64,000 nucleotides of DNA from Endozoicomonas sp965199185 (GCA_965199185.1 CBDAQW010000037.1:124001-188000), one strand, 5' to 3'. Counted from the stretch's first letter, positions 1 to 9,131 are shown. Numbers and translations: made by a program. Notes: a model not told the origin generated them from the letters alone.

Positions 1-236
1 GGCTCGGAAAACTACGCATCGAAGCTGACCTCAGTAGCACTTTGTCCTCTTTAGACCTTGTTCCACTACCCATTAATTTTAACCATGCCCAACTGGCTGG
101 TTCGCTCCCGATGATACACAAAGACCCATTTGATAGAATGATGGTGGCTCAGGCTCTTACAGAAAAAGCAACACTTATCACGGCTGATAAAATAATACCT
201 CAATATGGGGTGTCAATCTTAACGCCTTCTGAATGA
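1..236 (+). CDS. VapC-family PIN-domain toxin, 3' part only
   Basis: The frame is open from base 3 to the stop at 234-236, so the gene begins before the window; about 77 residues are visible. The C-terminal half carries the PIN-domain signature KDPFDRMMVAQA followed by ITADKII, typical of VapC ribonuclease toxins: the acidic residues hold the metal ion and the TAD motif lies near the active site. VapC toxins cleave RNA, often initiator tRNA, and are neutralised by a co-transcribed antitoxin, which would lie left of the window. A TTG at 42 could be taken as a start, but the conserved domain runs upstream of it, so it is internal. Family assignment is fairly sure; activity cannot be judged from this part. 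Confidence 0.75.
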   Translation, partial: LGKLRIEADLSSTLSSLDLVPLPINFNHAQLAGSLPMIHKDPFDRMMVAQALTEKATLITADKIIPQYGVSILTPSE

Positions 237-340
237 ATTTGAATTTTGCAGGCCTTGTTTTGGTTTTGTGAGTGGAGCTGGGTTGCGGGGTGGAAGATTT
301 GAGTCCGGTTGTCTGCAGTTTTTTCTGAAAACATATTGAC

Positions 341-368
341 TTTATGCACGATGAAAGATCTGACTCCG
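341..368 (-). repeat. Dispersed repeat, copy A (GGAGTCAGATCTTTCATCGT type)
   Basis: Read on the minus strand this holds GGAGTCAGATCTTTCATCGT followed by GCATAAA. Two similar stretches lie at 9033-9064 and 9100-9131. Repeats of this look often accompany REP-associated Y1 transposases, but no such gene is seen nearby. Copy A starts exactly where similarity in the adjacent transposase remnant ends. Confidence 0.5.
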
Positions 369-372
369 GTTT

Positions 373-510
373 TTCATCCCAGCCTTCAGCTCCGGCGATT
401 ACCGCGCAAATCGTTAAGAAAAGGATATCCGAAAGCTTATGAAGCACTTTACCTTCTTGTCTTGCATCATAAATAACAGAAAGGCTATCCATCAAACCAA
501 AAACATTCAT
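373..510 (-). pseudogene. ISAs1-family transposase, N-terminal remnant
   Basis: About 46 codons match the N-terminus of the complete ISAs1-type transposase at 12328-13476: SLSVIYDARQ against SLSVIYDPRQ, and ICAVIAGAEGWDE against ICAVIAGCEGWEE. Similarity stops abruptly at 373, where dispersed repeat copy A begins. The DDE catalytic core is missing, so this is dead. The open frame runs on through the repeat to 178, but that extension is not transposase-like. It shows that a second related element once sat next to the polysaccharide cluster. Confidence 0.8.
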
Positions 511-716
511 GCTTAAGACCACTGTCGAGTAACCCAATAAATATGGCAGTTAGTTACTGTGAAAGTGGCTTATTGGTATTTACCGGCATGGATTCTAGAG
601 GCCTTGGGAAATGGGGATGTTCGTAAAATTACCCTAGCTCCTGACACAGCGGGTGATCGTCGAGTTTATCTCTCGGATGTACTATCAAGGTGTTTGATGC
701 ATTACCAAAAAGCCAC

Positions 717-1728
717 TTACTTCCAGTCAGCTGGCTTATCTTGCCTCCAATCTTTCAGAGCTTCCTTAAACGGGTAAAGGTACGAATAATCATTATCCGC
801 GAGATAATCAGGAATAATATTATTCGACTTAACCAGTTTTCTCATCCGAACAGGGGCTGATTGGCTGATCAATCCCAACTAGCTTAGCAACCGGATCAAT
901 CATCAGAGATGCCAGATACATAATGGAATATGGAACCGTAGGTACGAAGCGTTTGATATCAGCAACCTCGCAGACTGTATCCACATACTCCTCGATGGTA
1001 GGCCCAGGATTCATAGACATGTTGAAGAGAACCGGAGATTTACCTGCCTTCTGATCCAATGCCCACCACATGGCATTGCACAGTTCTTTCACATAAGTAC
1101 CCGCTTTGCGGGTTTCTTTATTACCCATATAAAAGAAGTAACGATTAACGGTAGCCTTGATTAGGCGAGTTACATTTCCACCTTCACCTGCTCCAAATAC
1201 AACCCCCGGACGAACAATCACCAGGCGGCGGTTTGCTACATCTTTTGCTTGCCAGGTCTGATGAATTTTTTCAGCAGCTAACTTTGAACCACCATATGCA
1301 GTCGCTGGCACAGGAATAGATTGCTCATTCCGTGCTTCTTCAGATGGACCGTAAGGAGCGATACTGCTGGTAAAAATAATATTGTCGCATGCAACTTCTT
1401 CCGCCCAGGCACATACATTTTCTGCACCAAGCAAATTGGTCTCGTAATACTCAATTGGTTCGTGACCTGGCTCGCGATGCACGGCGGCAAAATTAGCAAT
1501 TAAGCTAACGTCTTCCACAGACAGGTTAATTGCCTTACGTACATCCCCCTCAACGTAACTGATTTGGTTACCAGCGACATAATCTTTGTAGTTTTGTGTT
1601 GTTCTCTCAGTATCCAGCGGAACAATGTCTACTGACACAACGTGAGAAACCAGCTTATTATCGAGCAGGTATTGAGAAAAATGACTTCCAATAAAACCTG
1701 AACCACCAAAAATTACAGCTACAGACAT
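717..1728 (-). CDS. NAD-dependent epimerase/dehydratase (extended SDR), frameshifted near the 3' end
   Basis: The N-terminus carries the dinucleotide motif GGSGFIGSH (residues 8-16). The active-site YGGSK (the YxxxK pair) and the upstream FTSSIAPYG serine region follow. Such enzymes epimerise or dehydrate nucleotide sugars in the cytoplasm. The uninterrupted frame stops at 829 (299 codons) with an odd tail. Dropping one C from the minus-strand CCCC at 853-856 restores SPVRMRKLVKSNNIIPDYL and about 30 more residues ending KPADWK before a stop at 717, a normal C-terminus for this family. The full product would be about 336 residues. It is the last gene of the polysaccharide operon, 3 bases after the preceding glycosyltransferase. 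The indel may be a real mutation or a homopolymer sequencing error. Sugar specificity is unknown. Confidence 0.85.
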
Positions 1729-1731
1729 AAT

Positions 1732-2787
1732 TTACCCCTTCACCAACGCGCCGATATCACTAACATAGCGGCCAATATTATAGTTTTCGGCACAGTGTTC
1801 AGTGCCGCGACCAGAAATTTCTTTCAGGTCATATTTACCGGATAAAATCTCTTCGATTCGGGTAACTGCCTCGGACACTTCCGAGAATAGAAATCCTGTC
1901 GACTTATCCTTGATAATGTCAACGTTACCAGCACAATCTGAAAGGATTGCGACACAACCAGATAGCATTGCTTCAATTGGAGAAACCGGCATTCCTTCCC
2001 ACAATGCAGTGGAAAGATAATACCTGGAACCACTCAAATAGTTCTTAACTTCATCTGGTGTTTTCCAACCAACAACGTCAACGCCAGCATCCTTTAAAGC
2101 CTGCTTAGCATCTTCATCGCCATCACCCACCCACACAAAACGAACATCAGTATTATTGGCCAGCACCTGTTTGGCAATATCGGCAAATCGCTGAGGATCT
2201 TTTTGTAACCTGATCTGGCCAACAGTGACTACAACGTTTTCTTTAGAAAGCCACTCATGGCTATTCCAGGACTCCGTATTCACTGCATTTTCAACAACGA
2301 CACACTTGCGGAAGGGCACACTCTTTTTAATTTCGTCACCTTCACTATGTGAGCAGGCAACATAGGTAGCTGACTTGATAGAACCTACCCATTCGAGCAA
2401 CTTAAAGGCCAGCGCCTTTGCACCAGAGATATCCTTTCTCATAAATGAGATGCAGTGAGGCAAATAGAACACTGGTGTTTTATCAAACAGTAGAGCCATG
2501 CGCCCGATAAACCCAGCAAACGATGAATGCAGGAAAACCGCCTTCGGGGCTGAATCTTTAACGATTTTGCGAATGCTCAATGTCGCAGACGCCTTCTCTG
2601 ACAAAGACCCCATCTGCACATTAATCAACTCTACTCGAGAATCAAATAGAGCAGCAAGATTCTCTGGAGTTTCAGGCCTGCGTGAATAAATCACCTTAAC
2701 AGGGCCGGATTCTATCTGAGAGTTTGCGGCCAGCCTCAGCATAGCCAGAGTGCCCGTTGCGGTAGATTCAACGATATGTATTATCAT
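1732..2787 (-). CDS. Glycosyltransferase family 4 (GT-B fold)
   Basis: The 351-residue protein is a GT-B, GT4-type enzyme that moves a sugar from a nucleotide donor onto a lipid-linked oligosaccharide at the inner membrane face. Visible signs are the mid-protein strand VVTVGQIRLQKDPQRF opening the donor-binding domain and EGMPVSPIEAMLSG, which contains the EX7E motif that binds the nucleotide sugar. Its ATG lies 20 bases inside the end of the upstream polymerase gene, indicating translational coupling, and the epimerase gene starts 3 bases downstream. There is no signal peptide or membrane segment. Donor and acceptor cannot be told from sequence. Confidence 0.9.
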   Translation of the reverse strand: MIIHIVESTATGTLAMLRLAANSQIESGPVKVIYSRRPETPENLAALFDSRVELINVQMGSLSEKASATLSIRKIVKDSAPKAVFLHSSFAGFIGRMALLFDKTPVFYLPHCISFMRKDISGAKALAFKLLEWVGSIKSATYVACSHSEGDEIKKSVPFRKCVVVENAVNTESWNSHEWLSKENVVVTVGQIRLQKDPQRFADIAKQVLANNTDVRFVWVGDGDEDAKQALKDAGVDVVGWKTPDEVKNYLSGSRYYLSTALWEGMPVSPIEAMLSGCVAILSDCAGNVDIIKDKSTGFLFSEVSEAVTRIEEILSGKYDLKEISGRGTEHCAENYNIGRYVSDIGALVKG

Positions 2788-3862
2788 TCGCCCGAAATCC
2801 CTTTACATAAAATAGAGTTAGAATAATTGATAGTGCCCCTACGCCGCCAATTGCGAAGCTAAAACTATTAGCCATCATACATAGGAATAGAAAGATTGCT
2901 GCATCACTTGGTGACGTACGCATCAAGCTTACTAAACAAAAAATCATTGACAGGATAATCGATGAAAAATATAGGAAACCACCAGAATACAAAGCTTCCA
3001 GATAATAGTTATGGAAGCTTGTATTTAAGATATTTAGCCCAAGAGAATATATTTCTTCCGATATATTAGATATACCATTACCGATAAAAGGGCTTCTCAT
3101 TGCCCCATCTATTGCGGCCTTCGCGTATATATCCCTAAGATTGAATCCCATTTCAACTCGATAAAGGTCAAAAGAAGCGAGTAGATTCAAAAAATACTCG
3201 AGAATAAACGTTGACATGATCAATCCAGAAAAAGAGAAAATCACAAGTCTTTTTACGCTATTCTGCACAAAATAATAGAATGAAATCGCAATTATCGTAC
3301 ACAATAACGCACTCTTTGAAAATGTCGCCACAAGACTCAAAAACAGTATTGCAACGCGGATATCTAACCAAGGCTTTTTGGTTTGAAAATAGAAGTAAAG
3401 AAAAGAAAATGCGGTTAGAGCAGCGGTATAGTTTGGATCATGAAAAACTGAGACCATCCTACCATGCATAGAAAAATATGAAATCCCAGCCATAAAACCA
3501 ATGAGCCCAATCACTGACAGTACTAAGCAAACGCTAGCAAACGAATATAAAACCTTGCTAATATCTCCATCTTTCAAGTATGACCAAATTACCAACAATA
3601 TCGATAGAGATACTACATACTTAACAAAATCATTAGCATCGCCTCGCAGCAACGCTGCGATCATAGCTATCAACAACAGCAAAGATGCAAACATACTCCA
3701 CTTAGTAAGCTTCATTCTCTCTGAGTAGAGAATATAAAAAAAGAACACACCACCGATAGCAGCTAAATTTATTAATGGGTACAACGAGTATAAATTTCGT
3801 TCATACCCAAAAACAATTAGAATAGAGAATACAGTCAAAAAAAATGTACTTTTAATATACAT
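2768..3862 (-). CDS. Wzy-like O-antigen/capsule polymerase
   Basis: This 364-residue protein is almost all hydrophobic helices, roughly ten to eleven, with one larger loop at about residues 225-275 containing HNYYLEALYSGG. That layout and the loop motif fit the O-antigen ligase/polymerase superfamily (Wzy/WaaL). In a locus with a Wzx-type flippase and several glycosyltransferases, a Wzy polymerase joining repeat units in the periplasm is the likeliest role; a ligase is possible. The DNA is visibly more AT-rich than the flanking core genes, as expected for exchanged polysaccharide loci. It follows the upstream glycosyltransferase with no gap and overlaps the downstream one by 20 bases. Confidence 0.8.
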   Translation of the reverse strand: MYIKSTFFLTVFSILIVFGYERNLYSLYPLINLAAIGGVFFFYILYSERMKLTKWSMFASLLLLIAMIAALLRGDANDFVKYVVSLSILLVIWSYLKDGDISKVLYSFASVCLVLSVIGLIGFMAGISYFSMHGRMVSVFHDPNYTAALTAFSFLYFYFQTKKPWLDIRVAILFLSLVATFSKSALLCTIIAISFYYFVQNSVKRLVIFSFSGLIMSTFILEYFLNLLASFDLYRVEMGFNLRDIYAKAAIDGAMRSPFIGNGISNISEEIYSLGLNILNTSFHNYYLEALYSGGFLYFSSIILSMIFCLVSLMRTSPSDAAIFLFLCMMANSFSFAIGGVGALSIILTLFYVKGFRANDNTYR

Positions 3863-4759
3863 TTAAAGCACCATCAAAATATCATCAATACCTGACTTTT
3901 CAATAACATTATCCCAGTCATTCCCCAACACTGGCTGAGTATTCTTATCTTCAATATTTCCCGAATCAAAAATATATTTTCCCACAACATTTGCGGGATA
4001 GTTAAATCTATTTAATTCTCTCGTGTTTGACATTGAATCATTACATAAAACAGGAACACCTAAAGCCATATATTCAAGCAACTTTGTTGGCGCTTGCAAG
4101 TAATATGGAAAATGATAAGGAACAAATGAAATTGCATAGTCACAATTTTTGACAATTTCCAATGTATCCTTCTGAGGTTTCCTACCAAGAAACACTATTC
4201 CTTTAGTGTCAGAATACTTTTCATATAACGATTCTTCTGGTGAACCAATTAGAAGCAACTCTCCCTCACCATCATAGAATTCAATATAAGCATCAAGCAT
4301 CTTATCAAAGTTACGTTCATAAGACATCTCACCTATATAACAGAATCTACCGCTTACATTTGACTTACCAGCTTCAATATCATAGACAAATGAGGGAACT
4401 CCCATTGGCAGTAATATTTTTTTTACCCTATCCTTAAAGCCCATCTCATTCTCAATTTCAACATTTTGAAAGATTCTAAGATTAGGTTTTTTTAACAAGT
4501 ATTTCTTTAATTTATCTTTTATCTTCGCAGCTTTGCCAACAGACAAAGACCTATAATCATGTATAACAAAACCTGCACTAGGCAAATTAGGATAAAATCC
4601 CATAATACACCAAAGAATACAGCGATCCTTACCCTCGATTTTTTTATATTCCTCAATACCACCTTCATGGACTTCAAATCTATCTGAAAAATAGTTCATA
4701 TAAGCAGATATTTCAGGGTAGTTCGCCTTACCTGGGTGTAGTATAAATAATTTATTCAT
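3863..4759 (-). CDS. Glycosyltransferase, GT-B fold
   Basis: The 298-residue cytoplasmic protein has a clear GT-B C-terminal half: the domain-opening strand GRFCYIGEMSYERNFDKM around residue 137 and PTKLLEYMALGVPVLCND around 220, the region that holds the donor nucleotide in GT1/GT4 enzymes. The N-terminal half is poorly conserved, so the exact family is uncertain. Start and stop codons abut the neighbouring genes (its stop is at 3863 and the next ATG at 3862), so it belongs to the same AT-rich operon. It probably adds one sugar of the repeat unit. Confidence 0.75.
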   Translation of the reverse strand: MNKLFILHPGKANYPEISAYMNYFSDRFEVHEGGIEEYKKIEGKDRCILWCIMGFYPNLPSAGFVIHDYRSLSVGKAAKIKDKLKKYLLKKPNLRIFQNVEIENEMGFKDRVKKILLPMGVPSFVYDIEAGKSNVSGRFCYIGEMSYERNFDKMLDAYIEFYDGEGELLLIGSPEESLYEKYSDTKGIVFLGRKPQKDTLEIVKNCDYAISFVPYHFPYYLQAPTKLLEYMALGVPVLCNDSMSNTRELNRFNYPANVVGKYIFDSGNIEDKNTQPVLGNDWDNVIEKSGIDDILMVL

Positions 4760-5607
4760 TATGATTTTACTCCATATTTACGCGCCATCAATCCTAAAGA
4801 ACGCTTATAAGCTCCACCAAAAAATGTAGCTACCATATCCATTAGAGTAATATCATCCAAATGATAGTGCATGTGAGATATTTTTAAATAAGAACGGTAT
4901 TTCTTACTCCTATATTCGCAATGCTTCGCTATGAATAGACTATAGGCTTTATCTACTTTATCTGTTTTGCCTGATATGCGCTCATGCGGATGAGACTTAT
5001 CCACAACATATAGCGGCTGCCCAACTCTGATACCTGAGCCGTATTTACGTATTAATCTAATCCACATATCATAGTCTTGCCATGCAGGAAGATCTTTGTC
5101 AAAGCCCCCCAAATCACGAAGATAGCTCGTTCTAACCAATACTTGATTTCCTACGATATTTGAACGCAATATATCATTCATCGAAATCAAGCAGTTACTA
5201 TTGTGCTCAGCTCTTTCAAAGTCTTCATATATGACTCGATACCCAGAAGAAACAAAAGAGTATTTTTCATTAGTGTGCGCTAACAACTCTTCGATCCTAT
5301 TACTCACAAAGAAATCATCATCATCTAGGCCGGTAATGAAAGTACCTTTAGCATTTTCTATAGCCTTATTTCTAGAATACTGAGCACCACTAGGAGCCTC
5401 ATTCCTTAAATACTTAATACTTCTACTAGTTATCAAATCAGATAAAGCATCTTCAGCAGGAGTATCAAATCCATCATCAACAACAATTATTTCTATTTTT
5501 TCGTAAGTTTGTGAGAGAACAGACTCAACGGCTCTTCTTACTAATGAGGGCCTATTACAAGTTGGAATGTACACGGTTACCAAAGGTGATGATATACATT
5601 GAGTCAT
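4759..5607 (-). CDS. Glycosyltransferase family 2 (GT-A fold)
   Basis: This is a textbook GT2 protein of 282 residues. It has VTVYIPTCNRPSLVRRAVES at the start, IIVVDDGFDTP around residue 40, the metal-binding LDDDD around residue 94 and WQDYDMWIRLI around 175, which carries the catalytic-base region. It transfers a sugar from a nucleotide donor with metal help, probably during assembly of the lipid-linked repeat unit. The start ATG follows an AAGGAAA ribosome-binding site. A 32-base gap separates it from the upstream ATP-grasp gene, and its stop overlaps the next start. Confidence 0.9.
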   Translation of the reverse strand: MTQCISSPLVTVYIPTCNRPSLVRRAVESVLSQTYEKIEIIVVDDGFDTPAEDALSDLITSRSIKYLRNEAPSGAQYSRNKAIENAKGTFITGLDDDDFFVSNRIEELLAHTNEKYSFVSSGYRVIYEDFERAEHNSNCLISMNDILRSNIVGNQVLVRTSYLRDLGGFDKDLPAWQDYDMWIRLIRKYGSGIRVGQPLYVVDKSHPHERISGKTDKVDKAYSLFIAKHCEYRSKKYRSYLKISHMHYHLDDITLMDMVATFFGGAYKRSLGLMARKYGVKS

Positions 5608-5639
5608 TAGTGTTTCCTTTCTAATCTATACCAACAGCT

Positions 5640-6563
5640 TTATATTTTCTCAGGCCAACCAAAGCGACTTCCAAGCACATCATCCCAATTAGAAGGAGTA
5701 AATTTATACTTTCCTGCTGCTGGTGTTAATGTAAGCTCTCCGATAAATACTTTATTTTCATGAATATAGAAATCTACCCTCATGTAACCAAACCCGCTAC
5801 TCAGTTTTTTACTGACTTCAAGCATTTCCTTCAAAAATTCTGGCTTAGGTGAACTTTTTTCAGCTCTAGGTTCACCCGCTCTATGAAATTCCTCTTCAAC
5901 CCAATCAACTGTATATAAGTTTTGGACAAGAGCATCTTTTCTAGACTGCATGTGTTGTATAAACATATACACTTCACCATTTTCAAAATTATTAAAGACA
6001 TTAACTTTGTAGTCATCTGGACTATTGCCATTATCAAGCAATGCTTCCTCTACAATTATCTTCGACTTTATATTTGAATAGTGTTTTTCGCGGTTATTCT
6101 TAGAAAAATCAGAGTGCAACCATTTCTTAGCCAACGCCCTTAACTCGCGAGGGTTTTCTAGGTTTTTATCCTCTACTACTTTTACTTGTCCAGCACTGTC
6201 GTTAGCTTTCATAACAAATGATTTAGGCAGTTCATCAATATCGAAATCTTGGCTATTCTCATATGTAATGATCATGGGTACTAAATATTTAGAACCAATT
6301 CGCTCCGCAATAAAGTTCCTCACCTCCACTCTATCAGCCAATACTGAAAAGATTTCTTTTGGATAACGCATTCGATGATGTATTTTTTCAGAAAACTTTT
6401 GAGGCTTATTGAAATTGCACAAACTCCCATGAGTCGTAAAGTACTTAACCTGATAAAAAATGGAGTCAGGCAACAGACTATATAGAAATCGTTTTATCAT
6501 CCCTAGGTATGGCTTCACTTGTAAATAGATACTTTTCAAAACATCAACCTCTATTTTTCGCAT
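5640..6563 (-). CDS. TupA-like ATP-grasp protein of polysaccharide biosynthesis
   Basis: This 307-residue protein resembles the TupA-like ATP-grasp family, named after the Bacillus teichuronopeptide gene. Visible ATP-grasp pieces are FVMKANDSAG (nucleotide-binding lysine) near residue 105, IIVEEALLDN and DYKVNVF in the middle, and MRVDFYIHENKVFIGELT with the metal-binding acidic residues near the C-terminus. ATP-grasp enzymes join a carboxylate to an amine, so it may attach an amino acid or peptide to the glycan. That is inference from the family name, because biochemical data for these proteins are scarce. It overlaps the capA-like gene by 20 bases. Confidence 0.8.
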   Translation of the reverse strand: MRKIEVDVLKSIYLQVKPYLGMIKRFLYSLLPDSIFYQVKYFTTHGSLCNFNKPQKFSEKIHHRMRYPKEIFSVLADRVEVRNFIAERIGSKYLVPMIITYENSQDFDIDELPKSFVMKANDSAGQVKVVEDKNLENPRELRALAKKWLHSDFSKNNREKHYSNIKSKIIVEEALLDNGNSPDDYKVNVFNNFENGEVYMFIQHMQSRKDALVQNLYTVDWVEEEFHRAGEPRAEKSSPKPEFLKEMLEVSKKLSSGFGYMRVDFYIHENKVFIGELTLTPAAGKYKFTPSNWDDVLGSRFGWPEKI

Positions 6564-7674
6564 TCACACTTAAGGCATGTGTAACTGCATACCGATAAGA
6601 TTCATTTCTTAGGAAGTGCAACTGATTTAGCGGTTTATTGATATTCTTCCTACGTCCAAGAAGAGTCGCAGCGATTTCCTTAATAGTGCCTTTTATAGTT
6701 CCATCTGTAGGTAGTTTCATAAATGAATTAGCCAGATGCTTGCGCAGCATGAGATAGAGCTCCTCCTCCATTTGATCATGCAACCTTCCATACTCAGAGC
6801 CTAACATTGCATTCAAACGCTCAATATCGACTGGCTCTTCAGCAAGCTGTACTTTGCCGTCTATAGTCTCATGATGAACTGGAGAGAAATTAATACCACC
6901 TGAATCGTCTAAGGTAAGCTGAATGGAATATGAAGAATTTTTAGACTTAGCATAACCGCCGCCATCGAAATAGAAATTACCGAGACTGTAGAAGATCATC
7001 GACCCCTTATATTTTTCATACCCCTGAGGAACATGAGGGTGTGAGCCTACAACAACGTCAACTCCTAGGTCACACAATTGACGATAACGCTGTCTCCATT
7101 CATTCTGGGGAATGCTGTAGTTCTCTAACCCTGCATGAGAAAATAAGACAACGTAATCACATCGTGATTTAAGCGATAAAACAGTATTATCTATTTCTCG
7201 GTGGTTTATCCAAGCATATCCGGCATCAGACGTCTCCGAATAGTCTAAAACGCCGAATTGCGCCTCTCCAGCATTAATAAACCCAATACTCAGACCATTG
7301 ATTTCTTTTACTAGCGGCTTATACGCCTGATTAAAGCTGAGTCCCGCACCAATACACTCAAAGTCATTTGATTCCGCCCAATCAATCGTCTCTTTCAGGG
7401 CGTCACCACCAAAGTCCATAATGTGGTTATTAGCCAGAAGTAACAAATCAAAGCCTTGCCGACGCAGCCCAGGTATAGTTTCTTTGAGTTGGTAATGATG
7501 TCCGCCACTCTTAGGCAAAGGTCTATTATCCGTACCTATTGGAGCTTCGAAGTTGCACACTGCAAAATCAGCAGCCTTGATTTCAGCCTCCATTTCATCG
7601 GAACACAACGTAGCACTTTCATTTGTATAATTTACAACGTCACCAGCTACAAATAGCTTAGCTTCAGCCATCAT
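6544..7674 (-). CDS. CapA-family metallophosphatase-like protein
   Basis: The frame opens at 7734, but the likely start is the ATG at 7674 (376 residues): it has an AAGGGG site just upstream and overlaps the flippase stop by 11 bases. Family motifs occur in order: FVAGDVV, NFEAPIG, LLLANNHIMDFGGDAL, FSHAGLEN, GSHPHVPQGYE and FYSLGNFYFDGGG, the metal-ligand set of the calcineurin-like CapA/PgsA fold. CapA is required for poly-gamma-glutamate capsule in Bacillus, and related proteins occur in many capsule loci with unknown chemistry. No signal peptide or membrane anchor is seen. The pairing with a TupA-like ligase suggests an amino-acid-modified polysaccharide. Confidence 0.85.
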   Translation of the reverse strand: MMAEAKLFVAGDVVNYTNESATLCSDEMEAEIKAADFAVCNFEAPIGTDNRPLPKSGGHHYQLKETIPGLRRQGFDLLLLANNHIMDFGGDALKETIDWAESNDFECIGAGLSFNQAYKPLVKEINGLSIGFINAGEAQFGVLDYSETSDAGYAWINHREIDNTVLSLKSRCDYVVLFSHAGLENYSIPQNEWRQRYRQLCDLGVDVVVGSHPHVPQGYEKYKGSMIFYSLGNFYFDGGGYAKSKNSSYSIQLTLDDSGGINFSPVHHETIDGKVQLAEEPVDIERLNAMLGSEYGRLHDQMEEELYLMLRKHLANSFMKLPTDGTIKGTIKEIAATLLGRRKNINKPLNQLHFLRNESYRYAVTHALSVNAKNRG

Positions 7675-8980
7675 TCTGCCCCTTTGTATCGAATTTTTTA
7701 CAGAAGAACATAGCCAAGCCAATAAGCAAGACATTGAGTATTGCGCTCAGTGTACTAAAAACAGCTATAGCCAAAATTTCATCATTATATAGGCTGTAAC
7801 CCAGATAAAGAGATGCAGCACGAATCGCCACTGTAATACATGTGAATAGCAGGTGTAATTCCTGCTTTTCAACAACTGCAATTGATTTTACCGCTGGACT
7901 ATTGATGTACATAAAAAACATCCAAACAGCTAACCATCTGGCGTATTCCCCTGCTGTTTCCCATTCGCTACCAAACACAAGAGAAAACAACAATGGTCCG
8001 AATATGATTACAACGGAGAAAGGAATTACTCCGGCCGCACTTAACAGCAGCACGGCTTTCTTAACTAATGGATATAATTCTTCATCATTTGAAGCAGCAG
8101 CGCTAATTTTTGGATAAAACACATCACCAACAGCCTTCCCAAGAAGAGCTGATGGAATACCTACAGCCGTCCGTGCCAACGCAAAGTATCCAGCGGCGAC
8201 TGTTCCGAAAAAAGTCGCTAGCATCAGAACGGGTAAACTTTGCGATATAGCATTTATCAAAACCTGTGGAGCTCTGAATTTCGCAAAATCACTATATGTT
8301 TTCACCAAATCGCCCGCTGATGTTGACTTACTGATGTAGTCCTTTTTTACCTGTCTCTCTACTGTTGTCCTTATTCCCAGCCAGATAAACATGCCATGTG
8401 TAGCAGCCGTTATCGTTTGCAGGCTAACAAGTGCAAAGCCCGTTGGGTAGTAATAACCAATCGCGACCTTTGACGTATTTATAAGAGTCGATTGAAGCAA
8501 AGCAGCCTTTGCAGACCACCGGAACTGATGAAATCTAAAACCCAACTGCTCTGTAACCTGATGAATCGCGGAAAAAAACATGGCTACAGGTACAAGCAAC
8601 AAGTAAGACTGAGCATCAGTAGCATTGAGTAAGTGGGCGATTTCTCCTCCAAATAAAGTGAGGGCGAGTGCCACAATAACGGACGTAATCAGTGCAAGTT
8701 TCAGACTAAGTTTTGCCAGACCTATCGCATCGCGATCACTTTTAGGCAGAACAATAGCCATTGGATATGTCAGAGCAGCAACTGGCATCAGAACAGTAAT
8801 AATTCCGGCAAATGCTCCGAGAACACCAAAAGCTTCAGGACTATAAAGGCGGGTCACAACTGGCATCAAAGCCATTGTAATTGCTTGCGCTCCGACAGAT
8901 CCGAATGCCACAGTAATGACATTTCGGATAAAGCGGTTATCGCGCAGTTTTCTCACTTTCCCTAGCACTTCAATTTCCAA
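7664..8980 (-). CDS. Wzx-type polysaccharide flippase
   Basis: This 438-residue integral membrane protein has about twelve hydrophobic helices and the N-terminal pattern of the polysaccharide transport/MATE-like superfamily (RNVITVAFGSVGAQAITMA, then TRLYSPEAFG near residue 45). The TRLYSPEXFG motif is frequent in Wzx flippases. It should move lipid-linked repeat units from the cytoplasmic to the periplasmic face, handing them to the Wzy-like polymerase. It is the first gene of the tightly packed run 8980 to 717, so a promoter is expected in the 199 bases before it; no JUMPstart sequence is visible there. Confidence 0.9.
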   Translation of the reverse strand: MEIEVLGKVRKLRDNRFIRNVITVAFGSVGAQAITMALMPVVTRLYSPEAFGVLGAFAGIITVLMPVAALTYPMAIVLPKSDRDAIGLAKLSLKLALITSVIVALALTLFGGEIAHLLNATDAQSYLLLVPVAMFFSAIHQVTEQLGFRFHQFRWSAKAALLQSTLINTSKVAIGYYYPTGFALVSLQTITAATHGMFIWLGIRTTVERQVKKDYISKSTSAGDLVKTYSDFAKFRAPQVLINAISQSLPVLMLATFFGTVAAGYFALARTAVGIPSALLGKAVGDVFYPKISAAASNDEELYPLVKKAVLLLSAAGVIPFSVVIIFGPLLFSLVFGSEWETAGEYARWLAVWMFFMYINSPAVKSIAVVEKQELHLLFTCITVAIRAASLYLGYSLYNDEILAIAVFSTLSAILNVLLIGLAMFFCKKFDTKGQNDG

Positions 8981-9032
8981 AACTATAATTCAACTAAACA
9001 ACCAAAAAATAAACTAGGGCAAATTTATGCAA

Positions 9033-9064
9033 AATGGAGTCAAATCTTTCATTACACATATTTA
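9033..9064 (+). repeat. Dispersed repeat, copy B
   Basis: AATGGAGTCAAATCTTTCAT followed by TACACATATTTA resembles copy A (341-368, minus strand) and copy C 67 bases downstream. It lies in the intergenic region ahead of the flippase gene. Confidence 0.5.
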
Positions 9065-9099
9065 TTGCCGTATAAAAAAAAGAGTCAAAAAACTAAAAA

Positions 9100-9131
9100 A
9101 ATGGGGTAAGGTCTTCCATCGTGCATATTCA
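9100..9131 (+). repeat. Dispersed repeat, copy C
   Basis: AATGGGGTAAGGTCTTCCAT followed by CGTGCATATTCA is a second, same-orientation copy of the repeat at 9033-9064. Paired copies of such GGGGTMAGGTCTT sequences are typical leftovers of REP-associated Y1-transposase units. No gene remains between them. Confidence 0.5.

Noticed and set aside
559..777. Plus-strand 72-codon frame (AYWYLPAWILEALG...)
   Set aside because: It has no recognisable family, overlaps the repaired 3' end of the epimerase on the other strand, and lacks a clear ribosome site.
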